From Microbacterium sp. (GTDB lineage: Bacteria > Actinomycetota > Actinomycetes > Actinomycetales > Microbacteriaceae), in assembly GCA_013823625.1 (NCBI GenBank), contig PNMM01000003.1, positions 124,001-188,000 on the forward strand: a DNA stretch of 64,000 bases. The letters run 5' to 3'. Positions 46,855-56,481 of this stretch are shown here, piece after piece. Below the pieces are notes generated by a model. That model saw only the letters and a list, made by a program, of their open reading frames with translations, had not been told where the DNA came from and did not search any database. The translations under genes and the position numbers were made by a program. Each line of letters opens with the position of its first letter. Within the stretch, counting starts at the first letter, position 1.

Positions 46855-48371
46855 CCCGCAGCATTGTCCCCGACCTCTCGACGTACGAGGTCTGGTTCCT
46901 CACCGGAAGCCAGAACCTCTATGGCGACGAGACCCTGCGCCAGGTGGCGGAGCAGTCGCAGCAGGTTGTTGCGGGCCTTAAGGCTGCGGCGAACATCCCG
47001 GTCTCGATCGTCTGGAAGCCGACCCTGGTCGACAGCGCGAGCATCAAGCGCGTCATGCAAGAGGCCAACGCTGCGCCCAACGTCATTGGCGTGATCGCGT
47101 GGATGCACACCTTCAGCCCGGCCAAGATGTGGATTGCTGGCCTCGACGCGCTGCAGAAGCCGCTGCTGCACTTGCACACGCAGGCCAACGTCGAGCTGCC
47201 GTTCGCGACGATCGACTTCGACTTCATGAACCTCAACCAGGCTGCGCACGGCGACCGTGAATTCGGATACATCGTCTCGCGCCTTGGCGTGGCGCGCACG
47301 ACGGTCGTGGGCCACGTGTCGAACCCCGCTGTGACCGACCGTGTTGCGGTCTGGGCCCGCGCGGCCGCAGGCTGGCACGCCACGCACGAACTTAAGCTCG
47401 CGCGCTTCGGTGACAACATGCGCTACGTCGCCGTCACCGAGGGTGACAAGACCGAAGCCGAATTGCGGTTCGGCGTACAGGTCAACACGTGGGGCGTCAC
47501 CGAACTTGCCGACGCCGTGCACGCTGTTGCTGACGCCGATATCGACGCTCTCGTAGCCGAGTACCTCGACCTCTACGACGTCGCTGCCGAGCTGCACCCC
47601 GGTGCTGACCGGCACGAGTCGCTGCGCTACGGCGCGGCCATCGAGCTTGGCTTGCGCGGGTTCCTCGAAGACGGCGGGTTCTCTGCCTTCACCACCTCGT
47701 TCGAGGACCTCGCCGACCTGACGCAGCTGCCCGGCCTCGCCGTGCAGCGCCTCATGGCCGACGGCTACGGCTTCGGTGCCGAGGGCGACTGGAAGACCGC
47801 GGTGCTTGTGCGCGCGGCCGCCGTCATGGGCGCCGGTTTGCCCGGTGGCGCATCCCTCATGGAGGACTACACGTACCACCTCGAGCCCGGCAACGAGCTC
47901 ATTCTTGGTGCCCACATGCTCGAGGTGAGCCCCTCGCTCACGACCTCGACGCCGCGCCTCGAGGTGCACCCGCTCGGTATCGGCGGCAAAGACGACCCCG
48001 TGCGCCTGGTATTCACGGCCGACGCTGGCCCCGCCGTTGTTGTTGCCCTGAGCGACATGCGTGACCGGTTCCGCCTCGTCGCCAACGTTGTCGAGAACGT
48101 TGCTCTGCCGGCACCCATGCCCCACCTTCCTGTCGGACACGCGGTGTGGAAGCCCGCGCCCGACTTCAGTACTTCCGCCGCAGCCTGGCTGACGGCGGGG
48201 GCCGCCCATCACACGGTCATGACCACGCAAGTGGGTGTCGACGTCTTTCGAGACTTCGCGCAGATGGCCGCGGTCGAGCTGCTCGTCATTGACGAGAGCA
48301 CCACGCTCGAGGGGTTCGCGCGCGACGTGCGCACGAACGCCGCCTACTACCGATTGGCACAGTCGCTATGA
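46851..48371 (+). CDS. araA: L-arabinose isomerase
   Basis: [63 protein letters not shown] start at the junction. Confidence 0.95.
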   Translation: MTRSIVPDLSTYEVWFLTGSQNLYGDETLRQVAEQSQQVVAGLKAAANIPVSIVWKPTLVDSASIKRVMQEANAAPNVIGVIAWMHTFSPAKMWIAGLDALQKPLLHLHTQANVELPFATIDFDFMNLNQAAHGDREFGYIVSRLGVARTTVVGHVSNPAVTDRVAVWARAAAGWHATHELKLARFGDNMRYVAVTEGDKTEAELRFGVQVNTWGVTELADAVHAVADADIDALVAEYLDLYDVAAELHPGADRHESLRYGAAIELGLRGFLEDGGFSAFTTSFEDLADLTQLPGLAVQRLMADGYGFGAEGDWKTAVLVRAAAVMGAGLPGGASLMEDYTYHLEPGNELILGAHMLEVSPSLTTSTPRLEVHPLGIGGKDDPVRLVFTADAGPAVVVALSDMRDRFRLVANVVENVALPAPMPHLPVGHAVWKPAPDFSTSAAAWLTAGAAHHTVMTTQVGVDVFRDFAQMAAVELLVIDESTTLEGFARDVRTNAAYYRLAQSL

Positions 48372-48416
48372 GTACAGGACTGACCACCTAGATCTCCCGG
48401 GGCTCGCTCCGGGAAA

Positions 48417-48446
48417 GGATCTCGACTCGCAGGTGAGTCGAGATCC
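48417..48446. repeat. Perfect 12-bp inverted repeat between araA and the sugar-binding protein gene
   Basis: GGATCTCGACTC-GCAGGT-GAGTCGAGATCC. Confidence 0.85.
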
Positions 48447-48481
48447 ACAGCACCACCACATCCCCTATGAAAGGACACACA

Positions 48482-49597
48482 GTGAAGAAGAACGTTCTTC
48501 TCTCCGCCGTGGCCATTGGCGCGATGACCTTCGGTCTCGCCGCCTGCTCGGCTCCGGTTGCCGAGGGCGAAGGCGAAGGCGGAGGCCTCATCGGCGTCGC
48601 CATGCCCACCCGCTCGTCGGAGCGCTGGATCGCTGACGGTGACGCCCTTGTGGCCGAGCTCGAGGCTGCCGGCTACACCGTTGACCTCCAGTATGCAGAG
48701 GACGACATCCCCACGCAGGTCTCGCAGGTCGAGAACATGATCACCAAGGGTGCAGAAGCCCTGATCATCGCCGCGATCGACGGCACCACCCTCACCGAGG
48801 TGCTGCAGACCGCTGCCGACAGCGACATCCCGGTCATCGCGTATGACCGTCTGATCCGCGACTCGGAGAACGTCAACTACTACGCGACGTTCGACAACTT
48901 CCTCGTGGGCCAGCAGCAGGCGTGGACCCTGCTGAACGGCCTCGGCCTGACCGACCTCGAGGGTGCTCCCCTCGCGGACGCTCCTGCTGGTCCGTTCAAC
49001 ATCGAGCTTTTCGCTGGCTCGCTGGACGACAACAACGCGTTCTTCTTCTTCCGTGGCGCCATGGATGTCCTCCAGCCGCTGATCGATGACGGAACGCTCG
49101 TTGTGAAGTCGGGTCAGACCGAAATCGAGCAGGCCGCCACGCTGCGATGGGACGGCGAAGTCGCCCAGAGCCGCATGGAAGACCTCCTCACGGCGAACTA
49201 CTCGGACGGCACGAAGGTCAACGCCGTTCTGTCGCCGTACGACGGCCTGAGCCGTGGCATCATCTCGGCTCTGACCGACGCTGGTTACGCCGTGGGTGTC
49301 GACTTCCCGATCATCTCGGGCCAGGACGCCGAGGTTGACTCGGTCAAGGCGATCCTCTCGGGTGAGCAGTACGCGACGATCTTCAAGGACACCCGCGAGC
49401 TCGCGAAGGTTGCGGCAGGCATGGCCGTCGCTCTTCTCGAGGGTGGCGAGCCCGAGATCAACGACACCGAGACGTACGACAACGGAAAGCTCATCGTTCC
49501 GTCGTTCCTGCTCGGCCCGGTGCCGGTCATCGCGGACAACGTGGAGTCGGCTCTCGTCGACACCGGCTACTGGACCGCTGAGGAGCTCGGCCTCTAA
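48482..49597 (+). CDS. Sugar ABC transporter substrate-binding lipoprotein (ChvE-like)
   Basis: Lipobox [25 protein letters not shown]; start may be the ATG at 48467. Confidence 0.92.
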   Translation: MKKNVLLSAVAIGAMTFGLAACSAPVAEGEGEGGGLIGVAMPTRSSERWIADGDALVAELEAAGYTVDLQYAEDDIPTQVSQVENMITKGAEALIIAAIDGTTLTEVLQTAADSDIPVIAYDRLIRDSENVNYYATFDNFLVGQQQAWTLLNGLGLTDLEGAPLADAPAGPFNIELFAGSLDDNNAFFFFRGAMDVLQPLIDDGTLVVKSGQTEIEQAATLRWDGEVAQSRMEDLLTANYSDGTKVNAVLSPYDGLSRGIISALTDAGYAVGVDFPIISGQDAEVDSVKAILSGEQYATIFKDTRELAKVAAGMAVALLEGGEPEINDTETYDNGKLIVPSFLLGPVPVIADNVESALVDTGYWTAEELGL

Positions 49598-49633
49598 CGA
49601 GACCGAGTAACTACGCACCACTAGTTGCATCTG

Positions 49634-49680
49634 GCCGGTGGTGGGGAGTCGCACTAGGCTCCCCACCACCGGCTCTTTCC
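49634..49680 (+). terminator. Attenuator/terminator hairpin between SBP and ATPase genes
   Basis: Perfect 15-bp stem GCCGGTGGTGGGGAG/CTCCCCACCACCGGC followed by TCTTTCC. Confidence 0.75.
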
Positions 49681-49707
49681 CCCAACGACGTAAGGAAGAG
49701 GCAGCAC

Positions 49708-51237
49708 GTGACCCAGAACATCCTTGAGATGCGGTCGATCACGAAGACCTTCCCGGGTGTCAAGGCCCTCTCTGACGTCACCCTCGAGGTGGCGCGCGGC
49801 GAGGTGCACGCCATCTGCGGTGAAAACGGGGCCGGCAAGTCGACCCTCATGAAGGTGCTTTCGGGTGTCTATCCCCATGGCACGTACGAGGGCGACATCG
49901 TCTTCGAAAACGAGACGGTCGAGTTTCGCGACATTCGAGACAGCGAAGCCAAGGGCATCGTCATCATTCACCAAGAGCTCGCCCTGAGCCCCTATCTCTC
50001 TATTGCCGAGAACATCTTCCTCAACAACGAGGTCAAGGGTCCGCTCGGCCTCATCGACTGGAACCGCACGAATCAAGAGGCCAAGAAGCTTCTCGCGCGC
50101 GTCGGCCTCGATGAAGACCCGGTCACGCGCATTCTTGACATCGGTGTCGGCAAGCAGCAGCTCGTCGAGATCGCCAAGGCGCTCTCGAAAGAAGTGAAGC
50201 TGCTGATTCTCGATGAGCCGACCGCCGCGCTCAACGACAGCGACAGCGACCACTTGCTCGACCTCATCCTGCACCTCAAGGGGCAGGGCATCACGAGCAT
50301 CATCATCAGCCACAAGCTCAACGAGATTAAGAAGATCGCCGACTCGGTCACCGTCATTCGTGATGGCAAGACGATCGAGACGATGGAGCACAAAGACGTC
50401 TCAGAAGACCGCATCATCAAGGGCATGGTCGGCCGCGACCTTGAGAACCGCTACCCCGACCACACTCCGCACATTGGCGAAGAGGTGCTTCGGGTTGAGG
50501 GGTGGACGGCCCACCACCCGCAAGATCCCTCGCGCGTTATGGTCGACAGCGTCGACCTCTCGGTGCACGCGGGTGAGATTGTCGGCATCGCTGGCCTGAT
50601 GGGCGCGGGCCGCACCGAGTTCGCGATGAGCCTCTTCGGTCAGAGCTATGGCAGTCGCATCAGCGGCAAGGTCTACAAGCGAGGCGTAGAGATCAAGGCG
50701 CGTTCGGTCGACGAGGCCATTCGCAACGGCATCGCCTACGCCACCGAAGACCGCAAGATGTACGGGCTCAACCTCATCGAAGACATCAAGCGCAACATCT
50801 CGATGGCTTCTCTGCGAAAGCTCGTGCGCATGGGTCTCGTGAACGACAACGAAGAGTACAAAGTCGCCAACGAGTACCGCGAGAGCATGAACATCAAGGC
50901 TCCCACGGTGCTGACCAAGGCCGGCCAACTGTCGGGTGGAAACCAACAGAAGGTTGTGCTCTCGAAGTGGATCTACAGCAACCCTGACGTGCTGATTCTC
51001 GACGAACCGACGCGCGGTATTGACGTCGGTGCCAAGTACGAGATCTACACGATCATCAATCGTCTCGCGAGTGAGGGGAAGGCGATCATCGTCATCTCCT
51101 CTGAGTTGCCCGAACTGCTCGGCATCTGCGATCGCATCTACGCCCTCTCTGAGGGACGGATCACGGGCCAAATGCCCGTGGCCGACGCCACCCCCGAAGC
51201 CCTCCTCAAGCTCATGACCCTGGAGAAGCAGCGCTAA
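49708..51237 (+). CDS. Sugar ABC transporter ATP-binding protein (two ATPase domains)
   Basis: [65 protein letters not shown]. Confidence 0.95.
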   Translation: MTQNILEMRSITKTFPGVKALSDVTLEVARGEVHAICGENGAGKSTLMKVLSGVYPHGTYEGDIVFENETVEFRDIRDSEAKGIVIIHQELALSPYLSIAENIFLNNEVKGPLGLIDWNRTNQEAKKLLARVGLDEDPVTRILDIGVGKQQLVEIAKALSKEVKLLILDEPTAALNDSDSDHLLDLILHLKGQGITSIIISHKLNEIKKIADSVTVIRDGKTIETMEHKDVSEDRIIKGMVGRDLENRYPDHTPHIGEEVLRVEGWTAHHPQDPSRVMVDSVDLSVHAGEIVGIAGLMGAGRTEFAMSLFGQSYGSRISGKVYKRGVEIKARSVDEAIRNGIAYATEDRKMYGLNLIEDIKRNISMASLRKLVRMGLVNDNEEYKVANEYRESMNIKAPTVLTKAGQLSGGNQQKVVLSKWIYSNPDVLILDEPTRGIDVGAKYEIYTIINRLASEGKAIIVISSELPELLGICDRIYALSEGRITGQMPVADATPEALLKLMTLEKQR

Positions 51238-52463
51238 TGTCTGACACCGCAACCAAGGCCCCGGCATCGTCGTCGGGCATCAAGCTCCCCTCGACGCTCT
51301 CGCACATCGTGAGCGACCTCGGCAAGAACGGCATCTTCCTCGCCCTCATCGCGGTGGTGGTGCTGTTCTCGATCACGACCAACGGAATCCTCCTGCGGCC
51401 GCAGAACATCTCCAACCTCATCGTGCAGAACGGGTACATCCTGATTCTCGCGATCGGTATGGTGCTCGTGATCGTCGCCGGCCACATCGACCTCTCGGTC
51501 GGATCCATCGCCGCCTTCATCGGAGCCTTCTCGGGCGTTCTGATCCAACAGGTCGGACTTCCGTGGTGGCTCGCCATCATCGGTGCCCTTGTCGTAGGAG
51601 CGCTGGTCGGAGCGTGGCAGGGCTTCTGGATCGCTTACGTCGGCATACCCGCGTTCATCGTGACGCTCGCGGGCATGTTGATATTCCGCGGCCTTGCGCT
51701 CATCACCCTCGGTAACTCCAACATCGGTTCGTTCCCGGAGGAGTACCGTGCGCTCGGCAACGGCTTCATTTCGTTCGCGGGTCCCGATGCGGCGATCGAC
51801 TTCTTCACCCTCGCCGTGGGGGCGCTCGCGATTCTCGCGCTCATCGTGCAGCAGGTTCGCACCCGCGCCGGTCGCAAGAAGTACGGTCAGTCGGTTGACC
51901 CGACCGTGTGGTTCGTCGCGAAGATGGCGTTCGTTGCAGTCGGTGTCGGAGCCTTCACCTACGCGCTCGCCTCGTTCAAGGGCATCCCGGTCACGCTCAT
52001 CGTGCTCGCTGTGCTCGTGATGATCTATGGCATTGTTGCCAACCGCACGGTGTTCGGTCGTCACATCTACGCGATCGGTGGCAACCGCCACGCGGCTGAG
52101 CTCTCGGGCGTCAAGACGAAGTCGGTCGACTTCTGGTTGTTCGTCAACATGGGCATCTTGGCGGCCCTCGCCGGACTCGTGTTCACGGCTCGACTCAACC
52201 TGGCTGGCCCCAAGGCCGGTGACGGCTTCGAGCTCGAGGCCATCTCGGCCGCCTTCATCGGTGGCGCCGCGGTTCAGGGTGGTATCGGAACGATCTCGGG
52301 CGCCATCATCGGTGGTCTCATCATCGGTGTGCTCAACAACGGTATGTCGATCATGGGTATCGGCATCGAGTGGCAGCAGGCCGTCAAGGGCCTCGTGTTG
52401 CTGCTTGCCGTTGCGTTCGACGTCTACAACAAGCGTCGCGCGGGCGCGAGCACGTCGCGCTAG
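51237..52463 (+). CDS. Sugar ABC transporter permease
   Basis: GMVLVIVAGHIDLSVGSIAAFIGA, YAIGGNRHAAELSGV. Confidence 0.94.
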   Translation: MSDTATKAPASSSGIKLPSTLSHIVSDLGKNGIFLALIAVVVLFSITTNGILLRPQNISNLIVQNGYILILAIGMVLVIVAGHIDLSVGSIAAFIGAFSGVLIQQVGLPWWLAIIGALVVGALVGAWQGFWIAYVGIPAFIVTLAGMLIFRGLALITLGNSNIGSFPEEYRALGNGFISFAGPDAAIDFFTLAVGALAILALIVQQVRTRAGRKKYGQSVDPTVWFVAKMAFVAVGVGAFTYALASFKGIPVTLIVLAVLVMIYGIVANRTVFGRHIYAIGGNRHAAELSGVKTKSVDFWLFVNMGILAALAGLVFTARLNLAGPKAGDGFELEAISAAFIGGAAVQGGIGTISGAIIGGLIIGVLNNGMSIMGIGIEWQQAVKGLVLLLAVAFDVYNKRRAGASTSR

Positions 52464-52477
52464 TCGCGGGCTCGTAA

Positions 52478-52516
52478 GATGGGGGTGGCCAATCGGCCAC
52501 CCCCATCCTCGTTTTG
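52478..52516 (+). terminator. Rho-independent terminator of the arabinose operon
   Basis: Perfect 13-bp stem GATGGGGGTGGCC-AATC-GGCCACCCCCATC then CTCGTTTT. Confidence 0.88.
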
Positions 52517-52527
52517 GAGCTATCTGC

Positions 52528-53757
52528 GTGTCGACGGTCGTGCACCCCGGAGACTCGCTCACCCGACGCGAACGCGCCGTCTATGTGGTCGTGCTCGGTG
52601 CGCTCACGGCTCTTGGACCCTTTACGGTCGACCTCTACCTGCCAGCGTTTCCGCAGGTCGAGGCTGACCTGGGTGTCTCGACGGCGGTGGTGCAGCTCAC
52701 GCTGACCGCCACGATGTTTGGCTTCGCGTTTGGGCAGCTGATCGTCGGCCCGTGGAGCGACTCGGTCGGGCGGCGCTTGCCCCTCATCTTGGCAACCGCG
52801 CTGCACGTCGGCGCGAGCCTGGGTGTGGCCCTCGCCCCCGACATAACGTGGCTCATGGCGTTTCGCGTGTTGCAGGGCTTTGGCGCTGCTGCGGGCGGCG
52901 TCGTCGCAATGGCGATGGTGCGCGATCTCTTCGGCGGGTATCCGATGGTGCGGATGCTCTCCCGCTTGTCGCTCGTCAATGGCCTCGCCCCCATCGCGGC
53001 CCCCGTGATCGGCTCGCAACTGTTGCTCGTGATGCCGTGGCGCGGACTCTTCGTCGTGCTCGCCATCTACGGCGTCATCGTCGTGATTGCCTCAGCGATC
53101 TTCATCGTCGAGACTCTGCCGCCCGCTCGCCGCGTCGACAAGGGCCACGCAACGATGCGTGATCGCTATCGATCGTTGTTCTCCGACCGCGTGTTCGTGG
53201 GCGCGGCGATCATCGGCGGCATGTCGTTCTCGGGTCTGTTCGCCTACCTCTCGGCATCGTCGTTCTTGTTTCAAGACGTCTATGGCCTCGACCCCCAGGG
53301 CTACGGACTGCTGTTCGCCGTGAACTCGGTGGGTGTTGTCGCGGGCGTGCAGATCAGCTCGCGGCTCGCGAAGCGCATCGCGCCCCAGTGGATTCTGAGC
53401 GTCTCGACTCTGTTCTTGCTCGGCAGCGCGATCGCGATCATCGTGCTCGATATCGCCGGTGCCGGATTCTGGGGCACCGTCGTGCCGCTGTGGTTCTTCA
53501 TCACGGCCTGCGGATTCGGTTTTCCGATGGTGCAAGCCTTGGGCCTCGCGAACCACGGCAAAGAGGCGGGCACGGCCGCATCGCTTCTCGGCGCCGTCAA
53601 CGCAGGCCTGGCTGGCCTGCTCTCGCCCATCGTGGGGTTGTTTGGCATTGCGAGTGCGGTGCCCATGGGCTCGATGATGGCCATCACCTCGGTCGTGTCG
53701 ATCGCCACCCTGTGGCTCGTCGTTCAGCCGCGCACGGTGCCGCCCCTCGCGCGCTGA
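52528..53757 (+). CDS. MFS transporter, Bcr/CflA drug-resistance type
   Basis: ALGPFTVDLYLPAFPQVEADLGVS, GQLIVGPWSDSVGRR, LQGFGAAAG. Confidence 0.92.
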   Translation: MSTVVHPGDSLTRRERAVYVVVLGALTALGPFTVDLYLPAFPQVEADLGVSTAVVQLTLTATMFGFAFGQLIVGPWSDSVGRRLPLILATALHVGASLGVALAPDITWLMAFRVLQGFGAAAGGVVAMAMVRDLFGGYPMVRMLSRLSLVNGLAPIAAPVIGSQLLLVMPWRGLFVVLAIYGVIVVIASAIFIVETLPPARRVDKGHATMRDRYRSLFSDRVFVGAAIIGGMSFSGLFAYLSASSFLFQDVYGLDPQGYGLLFAVNSVGVVAGVQISSRLAKRIAPQWILSVSTLFLLGSAIAIIVLDIAGAGFWGTVVPLWFFITACGFGFPMVQALGLANHGKEAGTAASLLGAVNAGLAGLLSPIVGLFGIASAVPMGSMMAITSVVSIATLWLVVQPRTVPPLAR

Positions 53758-53819
53758 GGTTGGTCACGTGGGGCGACGTCGGGGGAGCATCCGTCGACGA
53801 AAATGGGGACTGGCGCGAC

Positions 53820-53839
53820 TGTTGTCCATATGGATAACA
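53820..53839. promoter_or_regulatory. 20-bp near-perfect palindrome, candidate operator
   Basis: TGTTGTCCATATGGATAACA just upstream of the likely ATG at 53848. Confidence 0.6.
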
Positions 53840-53847
53840 TGTGCGAC

Positions 53848-55125
53848 ATGAAGATTCTTGTGGTCGGCGCCGGTGGCGTCGGAGATGCCATTGCCAAGAT
53901 TGCCGCGCGTCGCTCGTTCTTCGAGACAATGATCGTGAGCGACTACGACGTCACTCGCGCCGAGCGCACGATCGCGTGGATCGAGGCGAAGCACGGCCCG
54001 CAGGGTGGCCGCTTTGTCGCCGCGCAGATCGACGCCTCGAAGCCCGAAAGCGTCGCTGCCGTCGCGCGCGAGCACGGCGCCACGCACGTCATGAACGCCG
54101 TCGAGCCCAAGTTTGTGCCCACGATTTTCGCGGGTGCGCTCGAAGCAGGCGCCGACTATCTCGACATGGCCATGAGCCTGTCACAGCCGCACCCGGAGCA
54201 GCCGTACGCGCTCACGGGCGTCAAGCTCGGTGACGAACAGTTCGCGGCTGCGGGCGACTGGGAGGCAGCAGGTCGGCTGGCCCTCGTGGGCATGGGCGTT
54301 GAGCCCGGCTTGAGCGACGTGTTCGCGCGCTACGCCGCCGACCACCTCTTCAGCGAGATCGATGAGCTCGGCACGCGTGACGGCGCCAACCTCGTCGTGC
54401 GCGATGACGAGGGCAACGAGATCTTCGCGCCCTCGTTCTCGATCTGGACGACGATCGAAGAGTGCCTCAACCCGCCCGTGATCTGGGAGAAAGACAAGGG
54501 CTGGTTCACGACTCCGCCGTTTAGCGAGCCCGAGGTTTTCGACTTTCCTGAGGGCATCGGCCCCGTCGAGTGCGTCAACGTCGAGCACGAAGAAGTGCTG
54601 CTCATGCCCCGCTGGGTCGACGCCAAGCGCGTGACGTTCAAGTACGGACTCGGTGATGAGTTCATCGGAATTCTCAAGACCCTGCACCAGCTCGGCCTCG
54701 ACAAGACCGAGCCGCTGCGCGTGCGCTCGGCCAACGGCCCGGTCATGGTCAGCCCGCGCGACGTCGTTGCCGCCGGTCTGCCCGACCCGGCAACCCTCGG
54801 CCCGCGGATGACCGGCAAGACCTGCGCGGGCCTCTGGGTCACGGGCACCGGAGTCGACGGCTCACCCCGCGCCGTGTACCTGTACCACGTGAGCGACAAC
54901 GAGTGGACGATGGCCGAGTACGAGAGCCAGTGCGTCGTGTGGCAGACCGCCCTCAACCCCGTCATCGCGCTCGAGCTGCTCGCCACGGGTGCCTGGAGCG
55001 GCGCGGGCGTACTGGGCCCCGAGGCCTTCGATGCTCAGCCCTTCCTTGACCTCATGGCGCGGCCCGAGAGCGAAGGCGGCTATGGCCAGCCCTGGGGCCT
55101 GGAAGAGCGCGCACCCGTCGCCTAG
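53848..55125 (+). CDS. Saccharopine dehydrogenase-family protein
   Basis: MKILVVGAGGVGDAIAKIAARRSFFETMIVSDYD, GMGVEPGLSDVFARYAADHLF. Confidence 0.88.
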   Translation: MKILVVGAGGVGDAIAKIAARRSFFETMIVSDYDVTRAERTIAWIEAKHGPQGGRFVAAQIDASKPESVAAVAREHGATHVMNAVEPKFVPTIFAGALEAGADYLDMAMSLSQPHPEQPYALTGVKLGDEQFAAAGDWEAAGRLALVGMGVEPGLSDVFARYAADHLFSEIDELGTRDGANLVVRDDEGNEIFAPSFSIWTTIEECLNPPVIWEKDKGWFTTPPFSEPEVFDFPEGIGPVECVNVEHEEVLLMPRWVDAKRVTFKYGLGDEFIGILKTLHQLGLDKTEPLRVRSANGPVMVSPRDVVAAGLPDPATLGPRMTGKTCAGLWVTGTGVDGSPRAVYLYHVSDNEWTMAEYESQCVVWQTALNPVIALELLATGAWSGAGVLGPEAFDAQPFLDLMARPESEGGYGQPWGLEERAPVA

Positions 55126-55134
55126 GCTCGCGGC

Positions 55135-56475
55135 ATGAGCCACAGCGACGTGACGAACCGCAGCGACGTCATCGTGCTCGGCGCCGGCTTGGCCGGGCTT
55201 TCCGCAGCGCGCGACCTCGCCGCGGCGGGTGTCGATGTTCGCGTGCTCGAGGCTCGCGGTCGCGTGGGTGGTCGGGTCGAGCAGTCGACCCTGGCCGACG
55301 GCCGCATCGTGCAGTGGGGCGGGGAGGTCGTCGGCCCCTCCCACACGAGCTACACCCAACTCGTGGCCGAGCTCGGCCTCACGCTCGTGCCGGCCTTCGC
55401 TGAGTTGCCCGGCGACGATGTGTGGCTCATGGCGGAGGGCCGGTCGCAGGGAGAGGGCATCCCGTGGTTCACCGACGACGACCGGCGCAGCTACGAGCGC
55501 ATCGAGCACGCGTTTGGCGAGCTTGTGCGCTCGGTCGACCCCGCTAACCCGTGGGCGCACCCCGAGGCCGAGAAGCTCGATCGCCTGAGCGTGGGCCAAT
55601 GGTTGCGGTCGGAGGGCGCCACGCCCAACGTCGTACGGGCGCGCGACGTGGCCATGCTCGCCCTCGCTGCCGAGTCGGTCGAGCGCACCTCGCTCTTGAG
55701 CGACCTGCGCAAAGAGGCCGCGGTCGGCGCGACGGGCTTCTACGACTACGAGGTGTGGGAGGTCTCGCGCGTTGGCGAAGGCTCGGCCACGGTCGCTCTG
55801 CGCATGGCCGAGACCCTCGGCCACCGCGTCACGCTCGGCGCGGTCGTGCACCGCATCGACGTATCGCCGCGCGGGTGCCGCGTCGTGCTCGCGAGCGGCG
55901 AGACGTTCACGGCCGCGGCGGTCATCTCGACGATTCCGGCGGGGCCGTTGCGCAGCATCCGTATCGATGGGCTGTCGGATGCCCGCCGCACCTCTCTCGA
56001 CCGCCAGCGCCACGCCCTCACCTCGAAGGTCACGGTTGCCTACCCTGATTCGTTCTGGGCAGCCGATGGCCTCAACGGAACCAGCTACGCCGAAGTCGGA
56101 ATGCTCGGCGGCACGTGGGTTCAGCGCGACGGGATTCTGTCGGCTCTCGTGCCGCCCGAGCGCCAGAGCGCGTTTCTGGCGACCTCGCCCGAGCGGCTGC
56201 AGTCAGAGCTTCTCGACGAGCTCGCGCTGGCTTTTGGACCGCGCACCCGCGACCCGCTGCAGTTGACCGTGCGGCGGTGGGCGACCGACCCGTTCACGCT
56301 TGGCTACATCACGAGTTGGCGGCCGGGCGATGTCATGGGCGTTGGCCCGTTGCACGGCACGCACGAGCCGCCGTTCTATGTCGCGGGCAGCGACCAGTGG
56401 GTGTGTGGCTATATGGAGGGTGCTGTGCGCACGGGTCGCGCGGCTGCGGCGGCCGTACTTCAGCAGGGCGGCTAG
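55135..56475 (+). CDS. FAD-dependent flavin amine oxidase
   Basis: VIVLGAGLAGLSAARDLAAAGVDVRVLEARGRVGGRVE; C-terminal FYVAGSDQWVCGYMEGAVRTGR. Confidence 0.92.
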   Translation: MSHSDVTNRSDVIVLGAGLAGLSAARDLAAAGVDVRVLEARGRVGGRVEQSTLADGRIVQWGGEVVGPSHTSYTQLVAELGLTLVPAFAELPGDDVWLMAEGRSQGEGIPWFTDDDRRSYERIEHAFGELVRSVDPANPWAHPEAEKLDRLSVGQWLRSEGATPNVVRARDVAMLALAAESVERTSLLSDLRKEAAVGATGFYDYEVWEVSRVGEGSATVALRMAETLGHRVTLGAVVHRIDVSPRGCRVVLASGETFTAAAVISTIPAGPLRSIRIDGLSDARRTSLDRQRHALTSKVTVAYPDSFWAADGLNGTSYAEVGMLGGTWVQRDGILSALVPPERQSAFLATSPERLQSELLDELALAFGPRTRDPLQLTVRRWATDPFTLGYITSWRPGDVMGVGPLHGTHEPPFYVAGSDQWVCGYMEGAVRTGRAAAAAVLQQGG

Positions 56476-56481
56476 ACCCGC

